From JAVVHH01 sp964235765 (GTDB lineage: Bacteria; Pseudomonadota; Alphaproteobacteria; Acetobacterales; Acetobacteraceae), in the NCBI GenBank assembly GCA_964235765.1, contig CAXSDH010000057.1:1-23387 (forward strand): DNA of 23,387 nucleotides, given 5' to 3'. Shown here piece by piece: positions 1 through 7,341 of the stretch. The notes beneath the pieces were generated by a model. The model did not search any database. It was not told the origin of the DNA and was given only the letters and a program-made list of their open reading frames with translations. The translations under genes and the position numbers were made by a program. Position 1 is the stretch's first letter. Every line of letters starts with the position of its first letter.

Positions 1-107
1 GGGCCGGCGGCGGGCTCGGCGGCCCAGCCCGGCTCGCCCGCCAGTAGCAGGCCGGCCGTGCCCGCCATCAAGCCGCGTCGGGAGAGGGAGGTGGGGGGGG
101 CGGCCAT
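1..107 (-). CDS. N-terminus of a Tat-exported protein (partial)
   Basis: Only the first 35 codons are in the window; the gene runs off the left edge. Reading leftwards from the ATG at 107, the protein begins MAAPPTSLSRRGLMAGTAGL and continues with a short hydrophobic stretch and a GWAAE segment. Arg10-Arg11 followed by a small-residue hydrophobic core and a likely cleavage site after WAA resembles a twin-arginine signal peptide, so the mature protein is probably periplasmic. Nothing of the mature domain is visible, so no function can be assigned. It is divergent from the pca operon, and a periplasmic solute-binding protein for aromatic or organic acids would fit that position, but this is only a guess. 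No clear Shine-Dalgarno sequence precedes the chosen start. Confidence 0.55.
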   Translation of the reverse strand, partial: MAAPPTSLSRRGLMAGTAGLLLAGEPGWAAEPAAG

Positions 108-293
108 GCCGCATGTTCGCGCAGCGGCGCACGATTGCATAGGCGGCCTTTGTGACGCCCCGCCGCCAGGGTAGGCTCCGCCAATGCGTGTCCCACACGG
201 CGCCTTCATCATGAAGCTGCTCGTCGGCAGCCCGGGCGGGCATCACTGAGCCCGCGCCGATGAAGCGGGCGCACAAACGAAAGGGGGCGGCAG
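108..293. promoter_or_regulatory. Divergent intergenic region upstream of the pca operon
   Basis: This 186-bp region separates the leftward signal-peptide gene from pcaL and must hold the promoters of both. A weak plus-strand promoter candidate is TTGTGA at 150-155 and TAGGCT at 172-177, 16 bp apart. A 21-codon ORF (184-249, beginning MRVPHGAFIM) lies downstream of it but has no convincing ribosome binding site. The pcaL ribosome binding site AAGGGGG is at 281-287. I did not find the ATAACC-N4-GGTTAA type site expected for PcaQ, and no regulator gene is adjacent. Confidence 0.35.
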
Positions 294-1445
294 ATGATGG
301 ATTATGACTTGGTGCAGGTGGAGGGCCTCGCGGTCCGTGTCCGGCAGGATGGCCCGGCGGATGCGCCCGTGCTGCTGCTGCTGCATTCGCTGGGCACCAG
401 CCTGCATGTCTGGGACCCCATCGTGGCGGCGCTCGCGGCCGGGTTCCGGGTGGTGCGGCCGGATATGCGCGGTCACGGCGGCACGGCGGTGACGCCGGGA
501 CCGTACAGCATGGCGCGGCTCGGGCAGGATGCGCTGGGCGTGCTGGACGCGCTCGGCATCCGCGCAGCGCACGTGGCCGGGCTGTCGATCGGCGGGCTGA
601 TCGCGCAGGACCTGGCCCGGCAGGCGCCTGCCCGCGTGCTGTCGTTGGTGCTTCTGGACACGGCGCTGGCGATCCCTCCCGCAAGCCTGTGGCATGAGCG
701 TGCGGCGCTGGTGCGGGCGCAGGGGATGGCGGCCATCGCCGATCCGGTGTTGGCGCGGTGGGTGACCCCATCGGCGCCCGCCCATGTGGGCGCGCCGCTG
801 CGCGCGATGCTGCTGGCCAGCCCGCCCGAGGGCTATGCCGGTGCGGCCGAGGCCATCGCCGGCGCCGATCTTTCGGCCGCCGCGCGCGACCTGCGACTGT
901 CCGCCTTGGTGCTGGTGGGCGACCAGGACGTGGCGACGCCTCTGGCCAGCGCCGAGGCGTTGCAGGCTGCCATCCCGGGCGCGCAGTTGGAGGTGATCGC
1001 CGGTGCGTCCCACATTCCCACTGCCGAGCAGCCGGCCGCCGTCGCCGGCGCGCTGCTGCGGTTCCTCAATCCCTATACGGCCGGCATGGCGGTGCGGCGG
1101 CAGGTGCTCGGCCCGGCGCATGTCCAGCGCGCGACCGCGGGCATCACCGACCTCGACCGGGACTTCCAGGCCTTCATCACCCAAACCGCCTGGGGCGGCG
1201 TCTGGACCCGCCCGCATTTCGACCGGCGCACCCGCAGCCTGCTGACGCTGGGGTTGATGGCGGCGCTGGGCCACCACGAAGAGCTCAAGCTGCATGTCCG
1301 CGCCAGCCGCAACACGGGTGCTACCCCTACAGACATCGGCGAGTTGTTGATCCATGTTGCCGCTTACGCCGGCATTCCCGCCGCGAACAGCGCGATGCGG
1401 ATCGCCAAGCAGACCCTGCGGGAGATGGAGGAGGACGCGACATGA
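294..1445 (+). CDS. pcaL: Fused 3-oxoadipate enol-lactonase / 4-carboxymuconolactone decarboxylase (PcaD-PcaC)
   Basis: This 383-residue protein carries two successive steps of protocatechuate breakdown. Residues about 1-262 are an alpha/beta hydrolase (PcaD, 3-oxoadipate enol-lactonase), with the oxyanion-side HSLGTS at 31-36, the nucleophile elbow GLSIGG with Ser98, an acidic residue in GDQD (209-212) and His240. Residues about 265-380 are a carboxymuconolactone decarboxylase domain (PcaC), with WTRPHFDRRTRSLLTLG and a C-terminal AAYAGIPAANSA. The decarboxylase yields 3-oxoadipate enol-lactone, which the hydrolase opens to 3-oxoadipate. AAGGGGG six bases upstream supports the ATG at 294; a second ATG follows at 297. 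The stop overlaps the pcaH start (ATGA). Such fusions are called PcaL in actinomycetes; here the fused order matches the pcaDC order of alphaproteobacterial operons. Confidence 0.93.
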   Translation: MMDYDLVQVEGLAVRVRQDGPADAPVLLLLHSLGTSLHVWDPIVAALAAGFRVVRPDMRGHGGTAVTPGPYSMARLGQDALGVLDALGIRAAHVAGLSIGGLIAQDLARQAPARVLSLVLLDTALAIPPASLWHERAALVRAQGMAAIADPVLARWVTPSAPAHVGAPLRAMLLASPPEGYAGAAEAIAGADLSAAARDLRLSALVLVGDQDVATPLASAEALQAAIPGAQLEVIAGASHIPTAEQPAAVAGALLRFLNPYTAGMAVRRQVLGPAHVQRATAGITDLDRDFQAFITQTAWGGVWTRPHFDRRTRSLLTLGLMAALGHHEELKLHVRASRNTGATPTDIGELLIHVAAYAGIPAANSAMRIAKQTLREMEEDAT

Positions 1446-2143
1446 TCGATCAACTGCCGTTCCGGGCGGTGGCGCCGGGGCATCAGCCGAGCAACGACTC
1501 GCCGGGCTACAACAGCACGCGCAAGCGGCACCCCAAGCAGGCCCTGTTGCGCATCCCGCAGACGATGACCGAAATCGGCGGCCCGCAGTTCAGCCCGGCG
1601 GCGTACCCGCCGATCACCGACCTCTCGAAACGCGAGGGCCGGGCCGCGATGGGCGAGCGGATCATCGTCCGCGGACGCGTGCTCGATGAAGATGGGCGGC
1701 CCGTGCCGTCCACCATGATCGAGCTATGGCAGGCCAACGCCGCCGGGCGCTACGACCATGCGCTCGACACGCACGACGCGCCGCTCGACCCAAACTTCCA
1801 CGGCGAGGCGCGCGTATTCACCGACGATGACGGCTGGTACGGCTTCACCACCATCAAGCCCGGCGCCTACCCCTGGCGCAACCACGCGAACGCCTGGCGG
1901 CCGAACCACATCCACTATTCCCTGTTCGGCGCCGGGTTCGCGACCCGGCTGGTGACGCAGATGTACTTCCCCGGGGACCCGTTGCTGCCGCTCGACCCGG
2001 TGTTCAACGCGGTGCCCGACCCGGCGGCGCGCCAAGGCCTGATCGCCGCCTTCGACCTTGAGGTCACGCAGCCGGAGCACGCGCTGGGCTACCGGTTCGA
2101 CATCGTGCTGCGCGGGCGCGACGCCACGCCAATGAAGCAGTGA
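1442..2143 (+). CDS. pcaH: Protocatechuate 3,4-dioxygenase beta subunit
   Basis: PcaH is the iron-bearing subunit of protocatechuate 3,4-dioxygenase, which opens the protocatechuate ring between the two hydroxyls to give 3-carboxy-cis,cis-muconate. The 233-residue protein has the family's N-terminal extension (HPKQALLRIPQT) and the intradiol dioxygenase core from about residue 70. The four expected Fe(III) ligands are visible: Tyr104 in AGRYDH, Tyr143 in GAYPWRN, and His156 and His158 in RPNHIHYS. The start ATG overlaps the pcaL stop by four bases and has a GGAGGAG ribosome binding site at 1427-1433. A much longer reading frame is open upstream in the same frame, but that part lies over pcaL and is not coding. 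Length and motifs are normal, and the enzyme should be active with PcaG. Confidence 0.96.
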   Translation: MIDQLPFRAVAPGHQPSNDSPGYNSTRKRHPKQALLRIPQTMTEIGGPQFSPAAYPPITDLSKREGRAAMGERIIVRGRVLDEDGRPVPSTMIELWQANAAGRYDHALDTHDAPLDPNFHGEARVFTDDDGWYGFTTIKPGAYPWRNHANAWRPNHIHYSLFGAGFATRLVTQMYFPGDPLLPLDPVFNAVPDPAARQGLIAAFDLEVTQPEHALGYRFDIVLRGRDATPMKQ

Positions 2144-2145
2144 GC

Positions 2146-2673
2146 ATGCTGGTCGCGACGGCGGCGCAGACGATCGGCCCCTACTGGACGCTGATCGGGC
2201 ATCCCGAGATGGCGGACCTCACCCGCTTCGGGGCCGAGGGCGATCGCCTCGTGCTTCACGGCCGCATCACCGACGGAGACGGCGCGCTGGTCGTCGATGC
2301 GGCCGTGGAGCTGTGGCAGGCCAGCCCGGCCGCCTCGGCCACGTTCCCCGGCTTCGGCCGCTGCTGCTGCGACGCCGAGGGGCGGTTCCGCTTCACCACG
2401 CTCAAGCCCGGCCCGCTTCCCGGCCCCGGCCGCGGCAACACCCAGCAGGCGCCGCACCTGGCGCTCACCCTGCTGGCCCGCGGCATCATGACCCGGCTGG
2501 TCACGCGCGTGTATTTCGCCGGCGAGGCTCTGAACGAGACCGACCCCATCCTGACCCTGATCGACGACCCCGCCCGGCGCGCGACCCTGATTTCCCAGCC
2601 GGCTGGTCCGGGCGAATGGACCATCGACATTCGTCTGCAAGGCGACGGCGAAACCGTCTTCCTGGACTTCTAG
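2146..2673 (+). CDS. pcaG: Protocatechuate 3,4-dioxygenase alpha subunit
   Basis: PcaG is the structural partner of PcaH in the alpha-beta protomer of protocatechuate 3,4-dioxygenase. The 175-residue protein starts with the family hallmark TAAQTIGPYW, then has a beta-sandwich core with VELWQA, GRFRFTTLKPGP, LTLLARGIMTRLVTRVYF and a C-terminal DIRLQGDGETVFLDF. As expected for the alpha subunit, the Tyr/Tyr/His/His iron ligand set is absent. It is slightly short for the family. Three consecutive cysteines (73-75) precede DAEGRF, which is a little unusual. ATG at 2146 is two bases after the pcaH stop. An in-frame GTG at 2140 that overlaps that stop (GTGA) would add two residues and cannot be excluded. 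Confidence 0.93.
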   Translation: MLVATAAQTIGPYWTLIGHPEMADLTRFGAEGDRLVLHGRITDGDGALVVDAAVELWQASPAASATFPGFGRCCCDAEGRFRFTTLKPGPLPGPGRGNTQQAPHLALTLLARGIMTRLVTRVYFAGEALNETDPILTLIDDPARRATLISQPAGPGEWTIDIRLQGDGETVFLDF

Positions 2674-2674
2674 G

Positions 2675-4027
2675 ATGGCCGTGAACCCGGCCGACAGCCC
2701 CGTATTCGGCACTCTGTACGGCTCCGACGCGATGCGCGCCGTGTTCGACGAGCGCGCGTTCCTGCAACGCATGCTCGACGTGGAGGCGGCGCTGGCGCGG
2801 GTGCAGGGCCGGCTGGGCATCATCCCCGCCGAGGCCGCAGCCGCGATCACCGCGGCCGCGCGCGTCGAGGCGCTGCGGGAGGCGGAGCTGGCGGCGAGCG
2901 TGCGGAACGTCGGCTATCCCGTGGTCGGCATGGTGCAGGGGCTCAGCCGCGCGGCGGGGGAGGCGGGCCGCTGGACCCATTGGGGCGCCACCACGCAGGA
3001 CGTGATGGACACCGCCACCGTGCTGCAGGTGCGGGACGGGTTGGCCCTGGTCCGGGCCGAGCTGCTGGCGGTGCTGCGCGCGCTCTGCCGCCAGGCGGAC
3101 CGGCACCGGGCGACGGTGATGGCCGGGCGCACCCATCTGCAGCATGCGCTGCCGATCACCTTCGGGCTGAAATGCGCGGTCTGGCTGATGCCGCTGGCTA
3201 GCCATGTCCGGCGGCTCGACCAACTGCGGCCGCGTGTCGAGCAGGTCGAGTTCGGCGGCGCCGCGGGCACGCTGGCGTCGCTGGGCGACCAGGGCATCGC
3301 GGTGCTGGAAGGGCTGGCCGCCGAGCTTGGCCTCCTCGCGCCGCCGGCGCCCTGGCACGTGGCGCGGGACGGGCTGGCGGAGGCGGTGTCGTTCCTTGGC
3401 CTGGTCTGCGGCAGCCTGGCCAAGATCGCCACCGACATCATCCTGCTGGCGCAGACCGAGGTGGCGGAGGTGACGGAGCCGTACGCCGCCGGGCGTGGCG
3501 GCAGCTCCACCATGCCGCAGAAGCGCAACCCGATCGCCTCCGAATACGTCATCGCCGCGCAGCGGGGCGTGCAGGCCTTGACGCCGCTGATGCTGGGGAC
3601 CATGGCGGACGACCATGAGCGCGGCACCGGGCCCTGGCAGGCCGAGCTGCTGGCCCTGCCGCAGGCCTTCGTACTGGCGCATGGCGCGCTGCTGCATGCC
3701 CGCGCGATCGCCGAGGGCATGGTGGTCGACGCGGCCCGCATGCGCCGGAACCTGGACATCACGCAGGGCGGCATCGTCGCCGAGGCCGTCATGATGGGCC
3801 TCGCGCCCAAGCTGGGCCGCGAGGCGGCGCACCATGCGGTCAAGCACGCCTCCGACGCCGCCCTTGCCGGGGGCGGCAGCCTGGCCGACGCTTTGTTGCG
3901 CGAACCCGAGGTGGCCGCCCACATGGACCAGGCCGGCATCCGCCGCTTGACCGACCCGGCCGCCTATCTCGGCTCCACCCAGGCCTTCATCGACCGCGTG
4001 CTGGCCGACGCGGCCGCCCTGTCGTAG
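2675..4027 (+). CDS. pcaB: 3-carboxy-cis,cis-muconate cycloisomerase
   Basis: PcaB cyclises 3-carboxy-cis,cis-muconate, the product of PcaHG, to gamma-carboxymuconolactone, the substrate of the decarboxylase half of the fused enzyme upstream. The 450-residue protein belongs to the fumarase/aspartase superfamily. It shows the three conserved blocks: WTHWGATTQDVMDT at 100-113, GRTHLQHALP at 151-160, and the signature loop GRGGSSTMPQKRNPIASEY near 273-291, which holds the catalytic serine. The C-terminal extension typical of PcaB is present. The ATG follows the pcaG stop after one base, so it is probably translated by coupling. It is the last gene of the operon; lexA converges from the other side 23 bp downstream. 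Confidence 0.95.
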   Translation: MAVNPADSPVFGTLYGSDAMRAVFDERAFLQRMLDVEAALARVQGRLGIIPAEAAAAITAAARVEALREAELAASVRNVGYPVVGMVQGLSRAAGEAGRWTHWGATTQDVMDTATVLQVRDGLALVRAELLAVLRALCRQADRHRATVMAGRTHLQHALPITFGLKCAVWLMPLASHVRRLDQLRPRVEQVEFGGAAGTLASLGDQGIAVLEGLAAELGLLAPPAPWHVARDGLAEAVSFLGLVCGSLAKIATDIILLAQTEVAEVTEPYAAGRGGSSTMPQKRNPIASEYVIAAQRGVQALTPLMLGTMADDHERGTGPWQAELLALPQAFVLAHGALLHARAIAEGMVVDAARMRRNLDITQGGIVAEAVMMGLAPKLGREAAHHAVKHASDAALAGGGSLADALLREPEVAAHMDQAGIRRLTDPAAYLGSTQAFIDRVLADAAALS

Positions 4028-4050
4028 CCGCGCCGGAGCCGGCCCAGGCG

Positions 4051-4761
4051 CTAGTACTTCCGCAGTAGCGCCACCAGCCGGCCCTGCACCTTCACCTTGT
4101 CCGCCGGCACGATCTGCGCCTTGTGCGCCTGGTTCGCCGGCTCGAGCGCGATCGACTTGCCATGCCGGCGCAGGCGCTTCAGCGTCACCTCCCGCTCATC
4201 GACCAGCGCCACGATGATTTGGCCGTTCTCGGCCATGTCGCCCTTGCGGATGATCACGGTATCCCCGTCAAGGATGCCGGCCTCGATCATCGAGTCGCCA
4301 TCGACCTCCAAGGCGTAATGCTCGCCGTTGCCGAGCAACGCCATCGGCACCTCGATTTGCGATCCCTGGTCCCGCAGCGCCTCGATCGGCAACCCGGCGG
4401 CAATCCTGCCATAGAGCGGCAACTGCACCGCCCCGACCTCGTTGGCGGCGCGGACACCCGGCAAACGGCTGGTGAAGTCGCCGCGGATCACGTTCGGGGC
4501 GAAGGCAGGGGGCGCGGCTGCCGGCGCCTCGGGCCGCAGCGCGGCCTCGTTCGGCATCCGCGTCACTTCCAGGGCCCGCGCCCGGTGGTGCCGGCGGCGC
4601 AGGAACCCGCGCTCCTCCAAGGCCGAGATCAGCCGGTGGATGCCGGATTTGGAGCGAAGCTGCAGCGCCTCCTTCATCTCCTCGAAGCTGGGCGAGAATC
4701 CGGTCGCCTTGAGGTGCCGGTCGATATAGATCAGCAACTCGTGCTGCTTGCGCGTCAACAT
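4051..4761 (-). CDS. lexA: LexA, SOS response repressor
   Basis: LexA represses DNA-damage genes and cleaves itself when stimulated by RecA. The 236-residue protein starts MLTRKQHELL and has an N-terminal winged helix-turn-helix (residues 1-68, with SKSGIHRLISALEERGF), a variable Ala/Pro-rich linker (70-100) and a C-terminal S24 peptidase domain. The Ala-Gly cleavage site is in GRIAAGLP (Ala122-Gly123), the nucleophile is Ser157 in DGDSMIEAG, and the general base is Lys195 in EVTLKRL. The frame stays open 25 codons further upstream to 4836, but that extension covers the promoter and SOS box, and MLTRKQ is the family's normal N-terminus. It lies 93 bp downstream of moeA on the same strand with its own regulated promoter. 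Confidence 0.96.
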   Translation of the reverse strand: MLTRKQHELLIYIDRHLKATGFSPSFEEMKEALQLRSKSGIHRLISALEERGFLRRRHHRARALEVTRMPNEAALRPEAPAAAPPAFAPNVIRGDFTSRLPGVRAANEVGAVQLPLYGRIAAGLPIEALRDQGSQIEVPMALLGNGEHYALEVDGDSMIEAGILDGDTVIIRKGDMAENGQIIVALVDEREVTLKRLRRHGKSIALEPANQAHKAQIVPADKVKVQGRLVALLRKY

Positions 4762-4790
4762 GGCGGTGCTCTCCCGCGTGCCGGGAATCG

Positions 4791-4805
4791 GAACAAACCG
4801 GCAAC
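4791..4805. promoter_or_regulatory. Degenerate second SOS box
   Basis: GAAC-AAACCGG-CAAC has the N7 spacing of an alphaproteobacterial SOS box and matches seven of eight half-site positions (CAAC instead of GAAC). It begins exactly 21 bp, two helical turns, from the start of the perfect box and sits at or just after the predicted transcription start. It could be a weaker auxiliary LexA site; binding is inferred from sequence only. Confidence 0.35.
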
Positions 4806-4811
4806 CGTGAC

Positions 4812-4826
4812 GTTCTAGATTGGTTC
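4812..4826. promoter_or_regulatory. SOS box (LexA operator)
   Basis: GTTCTAGATTGGTTC is a perfect match to the alphaproteobacterial LexA operator GTTC-N7-GTTC (a direct repeat rather than the palindromic CTG-N10-CAG of enterics). It overlaps the -10 region of the lexA promoter and lies about 50 bp from the lexA start codon, consistent with negative autoregulation. Confidence 0.85.
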
Positions 4827-4841
4827 CGGCGTGCACGTCAA
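4813..4841 (-). promoter_or_regulatory. lexA promoter
   Basis: On the minus strand TTGACG (4841-4836) and CTAGAA (4818-4813) are separated by 17 bp, a good match to the alphaproteobacterial TTGAC / CTATAT vegetative promoter. Transcription would start near 4806, about 45 bases before the lexA ATG. The SOS box covers the -10 element, as expected for an autorepressed lexA. A GGAG-type ribosome binding site follows about nine bases before the start codon. Confidence 0.6.
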
Positions 4842-4854
4842 CAATCGAATGGAA

Positions 4855-6051
4855 TCAAAGCGCGGATTGATCGAGGCGGATGACCTGCACGGCCGCGCCG
4901 ATCCCGGCTGCCGGGGCACCGGGTGCGCGCAGCACGAGGCAGTGCGCCTCGGCCAACAGCCGCAGCATCGAGCTGTCCTGGCGCTCGAACGGCGTCGCCA
5001 GCAACGCGCCTTCCTCCGCGGTCGTCAGCTTGGCCCGCAGATGGTCGGCGCGGTGGTCGTTCGCCCGCACCGGGGCGGCCAACCGGGCGTTTGCCAGCGG
5101 CAAGGGCTCGCCCGCGAGCCCGCCCAGACGTGCCAAGGCCGGCAGGAGAAAGAGGACGCTGCACACGAAGGCGGAGACGGGGTTGCCGGGCAGGCCGAGC
5201 ACCGGCGTGCCCCCAAGCCGCCCATAAAGCAGCGGCTTGCCCGGCCGCATCGCGATCTTCCAAAAATCCAGCTCGAAGCCGCGTGCGCCCAGGCCGGTCT
5301 GCACCAGGTCATGCTCGCCCACGCTGGCGCCGCCCGTGGTGACCAGCAGGTCGATCCCGCCTAGCCGGTCCGCCACCGCCGCGATGGCCTCCGCGCTGTC
5401 CCCGGCGATCGGAAGCACCACCGGATCGCCGCCGGCCGACTGCACCAGGGCCGCAAGCGCATGCGCGTTGGAGCTGACGATGCCCCCGGCGACGATGGGG
5501 TCGCCGGGCAGGCAGATCTCGTCGCCGGTGGCCAGGATGCCGATCCGGGGGCGGCGATGCACCGCAACCCAGGGATGGTTGGCGGCCGCGACCAGGCCGA
5601 CGGCGCGCGCGCCCAGCCGAGCGCCCCCGGCCACCAGCACGTCGCCCGTCCGGAAGTCGTTGCCCGCCCGCCGGATGTGGCCGCCGGGCCGGGGCGCCTC
5701 GCGGAGGGTAAGCCACTCGCCATCGCGATCCGCATCCTCCTGCAGCACCACGCAATCCGCCCCCGCAGGGATGAGGCTGCCGGTGAACAGGCGCACGGCG
5801 TCGCCCGGCTCCACGGTTCCCGCGAAGGGGTGGCCCGCCGGGGCGCTGCCGATCACCCGCCGGGGCCCGGCGTCTCCGGCGCGCAGCGCGTAGCCGTCCA
5901 TCGCCGACACGTCGCCCGGCGGCTGCGTCAGCCGGGCCAGCACCTGGGTGGCCAGCACCCGCCCCCAGGCTTGCGGCAGGGAGACGATCTCCGGCGCGGT
6001 CGGCCGCAGCGGGGCCACGATGCGGGCCCGCGCTTCCTCCACCGATATCAT
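4855..6051 (-). CDS. moeA: Molybdopterin molybdenumtransferase MoeA
   Basis: MoeA inserts molybdenum into adenylylated molybdopterin, the last common step of molybdenum cofactor synthesis in the cytoplasm. The 398-residue protein, close to the usual length, begins MISVEEARARI and has the conserved SAMDGYAL (49-56), ILATGDEI (172-179), TTGGASVGEHDLV (238-250), KIAMRPGKPLLYG (265-277) and GLPGNPVSAFVC (286-297) motifs of the MoaB/Mog-like domain and its flanks. The C-terminal barrel domain IV follows. The start is 13 bases after the moaC stop, so it belongs to the same transcript. The weakly charged end (IRLDQSAL) is intact. Confidence 0.95.
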   Translation of the reverse strand: MISVEEARARIVAPLRPTAPEIVSLPQAWGRVLATQVLARLTQPPGDVSAMDGYALRAGDAGPRRVIGSAPAGHPFAGTVEPGDAVRLFTGSLIPAGADCVVLQEDADRDGEWLTLREAPRPGGHIRRAGNDFRTGDVLVAGGARLGARAVGLVAAANHPWVAVHRRPRIGILATGDEICLPGDPIVAGGIVSSNAHALAALVQSAGGDPVVLPIAGDSAEAIAAVADRLGGIDLLVTTGGASVGEHDLVQTGLGARGFELDFWKIAMRPGKPLLYGRLGGTPVLGLPGNPVSAFVCSVLFLLPALARLGGLAGEPLPLANARLAAPVRANDHRADHLRAKLTTAEEGALLATPFERQDSSMLRLLAEAHCLVLRAPGAPAAGIGAAVQVIRLDQSAL

Positions 6052-6064
6052 GGGGAACCCCGGC

Positions 6065-6535
6065 TCATGCCTGGCTGAAGTCGCCCGACTTGCCGCCCGC
6101 CTTGTGAACCACCCGCAACCCGTCGATCCGCATGCCGCGATCCACCGCCTTGCACATGTCGTAGACGGTCAACGCCGCGACGCCCGCCGCCGTCAGCGCC
6201 TCCATCTCCACCCCGGTCCGCCCCGTGGTGCGGACCGTCGCCTCGATCTCGACCCCGCCTTCCGCTGCGTGCAGATCGAGCGTCACGGCCGAGATCGGCA
6301 AGGGGTGGCATAAGGGGATCAGCTCGGCGGTGCGCTTGGCGGCCATGATGCCGGCGAGCCGGGCCACGCCCAGCACGTCGCCCTTCTTGGCCTGCCCGGA
6401 CAGGATCAGCGCCAGGGTCGCCGGCAGCATCAGCACGGAAACCCGCGCCGTGGCGGACCGCGCGGTCTCCGGCTTGGCCGACACGTCGACCATTACCGCG
6501 CGCCCCTCGGCGTCGAAGTGGGTAAGCTCCGTCAT
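6065..6535 (-). CDS. moaC: Cyclic pyranopterin monophosphate synthase MoaC
   Basis: MoaC converts the MoaA product (3',8-cyclo-7,8-dihydro-GTP) into cyclic pyranopterin monophosphate, the first stable intermediate of molybdenum cofactor synthesis. The 156-residue protein has all the family marks: MVDVSAKP near the N-terminus, KRTAELIPLCHPLPI (67-81) with Lys67 and His77, GVEMEALTAAGVAALT (108-123), and YDMCKAVDR with Asp126 and Lys129. The start MTELTHFD is chosen because its ATG overlaps the trpC stop as ATGA and because it matches the family N-terminus. The frame is open 25 codons further upstream but that part is trpC in another frame. No moaA is present in the window. Confidence 0.95.
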   Translation of the reverse strand: MTELTHFDAEGRAVMVDVSAKPETARSATARVSVLMLPATLALILSGQAKKGDVLGVARLAGIMAAKRTAELIPLCHPLPISAVTLDLHAAEGGVEIEATVRTTGRTGVEMEALTAAGVAALTVYDMCKAVDRGMRIDGLRVVHKAGGKSGDFSQA

Positions 6536-7341
6536 GCCGTGCCCAGCAGCGCCCGGGTGGCCGCACCCACGTCCGCCTGCTTCAGCAGGCTCTCGCCCAC
6601 CAGGAAGCATCGTGCGCCCGCCTCGGCCAGTAGCAGCACGTCGGCATGCGTGCGGATGCCGCTCTCGGCGATGAGGAAGCGATCCGATGGCACGTCGGGC
6701 GCCAGCTCGGCCGTGGTCTCCAGGTGGGTGCGCAGCGTTCTAAGGTTCCGGTTGTTGATGCCGATCAGGGAGGTCTGCAGGCCGAGCGCCCGGTCCAGCT
6801 CCCGCCGGTCATGCACCTCCGCCAGCACGTCCATGCCCAGCGCGCGCGCCAGCTCCTCCAGCTCGCGGGCGCGGTCGTCGGTCAGCGCGGCCAGGATCAG
6901 CAGGACGCAGTCGGCCCCCATCAGGCGGCTCTCGTAGATTTGCCAGGGCTCCAGCATGAAGTCCTTGCGCAGCACCGGCACCTTCACGGCGGCCCGCGCG
7001 GCCTTCAGGTGCTCCGGCGCACCCTGGAAATATGGTGCATCGGTCAGCACGGACAGGCATGTGGCGCCGGCCTCGGCATAGAAGCGGGCGAGTGAGGCCG
7101 GGTCGAACTGCGGCCGGATCAGCCCGGCCGAGGGCGAGGCCTTCTTGATCTCGGCAATGAGCCCATACCGGCCCGCCGCCACGGCCTGCTTCAAGGCCAA
7201 GCCGAAATTGCGGGGCGTGTCGTGCAGCGCCGCCACCCGGGACCTGATCTTGGCCAGCGGCATCCCGGCTTGCCGGCGGTCGGTCTCGGTACGGGTGGCC
7301 GCGCAAATCTCGGCCAGCGCGTCGGGCAGGGAGGGTTCCAT
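6532..7341 (-). CDS. trpC: Indole-3-glycerol phosphate synthase
   Basis: TrpC closes the indole ring by decarboxylating and cyclising 1-(2-carboxyphenylamino)-1-deoxyribulose 5-phosphate. The 269-residue TIM-barrel protein carries the expected active-site pieces: AEIKKASPSAG with Glu64 and Lys66, VLRKDFM with Lys126, LAEVHD with Glu175, GINNRNL near Asn199, and IAESGIR with Glu226. It is a stand-alone TrpC, not fused to TrpF. The ATG at 7341 overlaps the trpD stop by one base (TGATG), and the stop overlaps the moaC start, so it is coupled on both sides. The same frame stays open upstream through trpD, but this is not coding there. TrpF, TrpB and TrpA are not in the window. Confidence 0.96.
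   Translation of the reverse strand: MEPSLPDALAEICAATRTETDRRQAGMPLAKIRSRVAALHDTPRNFGLALKQAVAAGRYGLIAEIKKASPSAGLIRPQFDPASLARFYAEAGATCLSVLTDAPYFQGAPEHLKAARAAVKVPVLRKDFMLEPWQIYESRLMGADCVLLILAALTDDRARELEELARALGMDVLAEVHDRRELDRALGLQTSLIGINNRNLRTLRTHLETTAELAPDVPSDRFLIAESGIRTHADVLLLAEAGARCFLVGESLLKQADVGAATRALLGTA

Noticed and set aside
4032..4043. GCCGG-AG-CCGGC palindrome between convergent pcaB and lexA as a bidirectional terminator
   Set aside because: The loop is only two bases (or the stem only four), and no T-run flanks it on either strand. It may be chance in GC-rich DNA.
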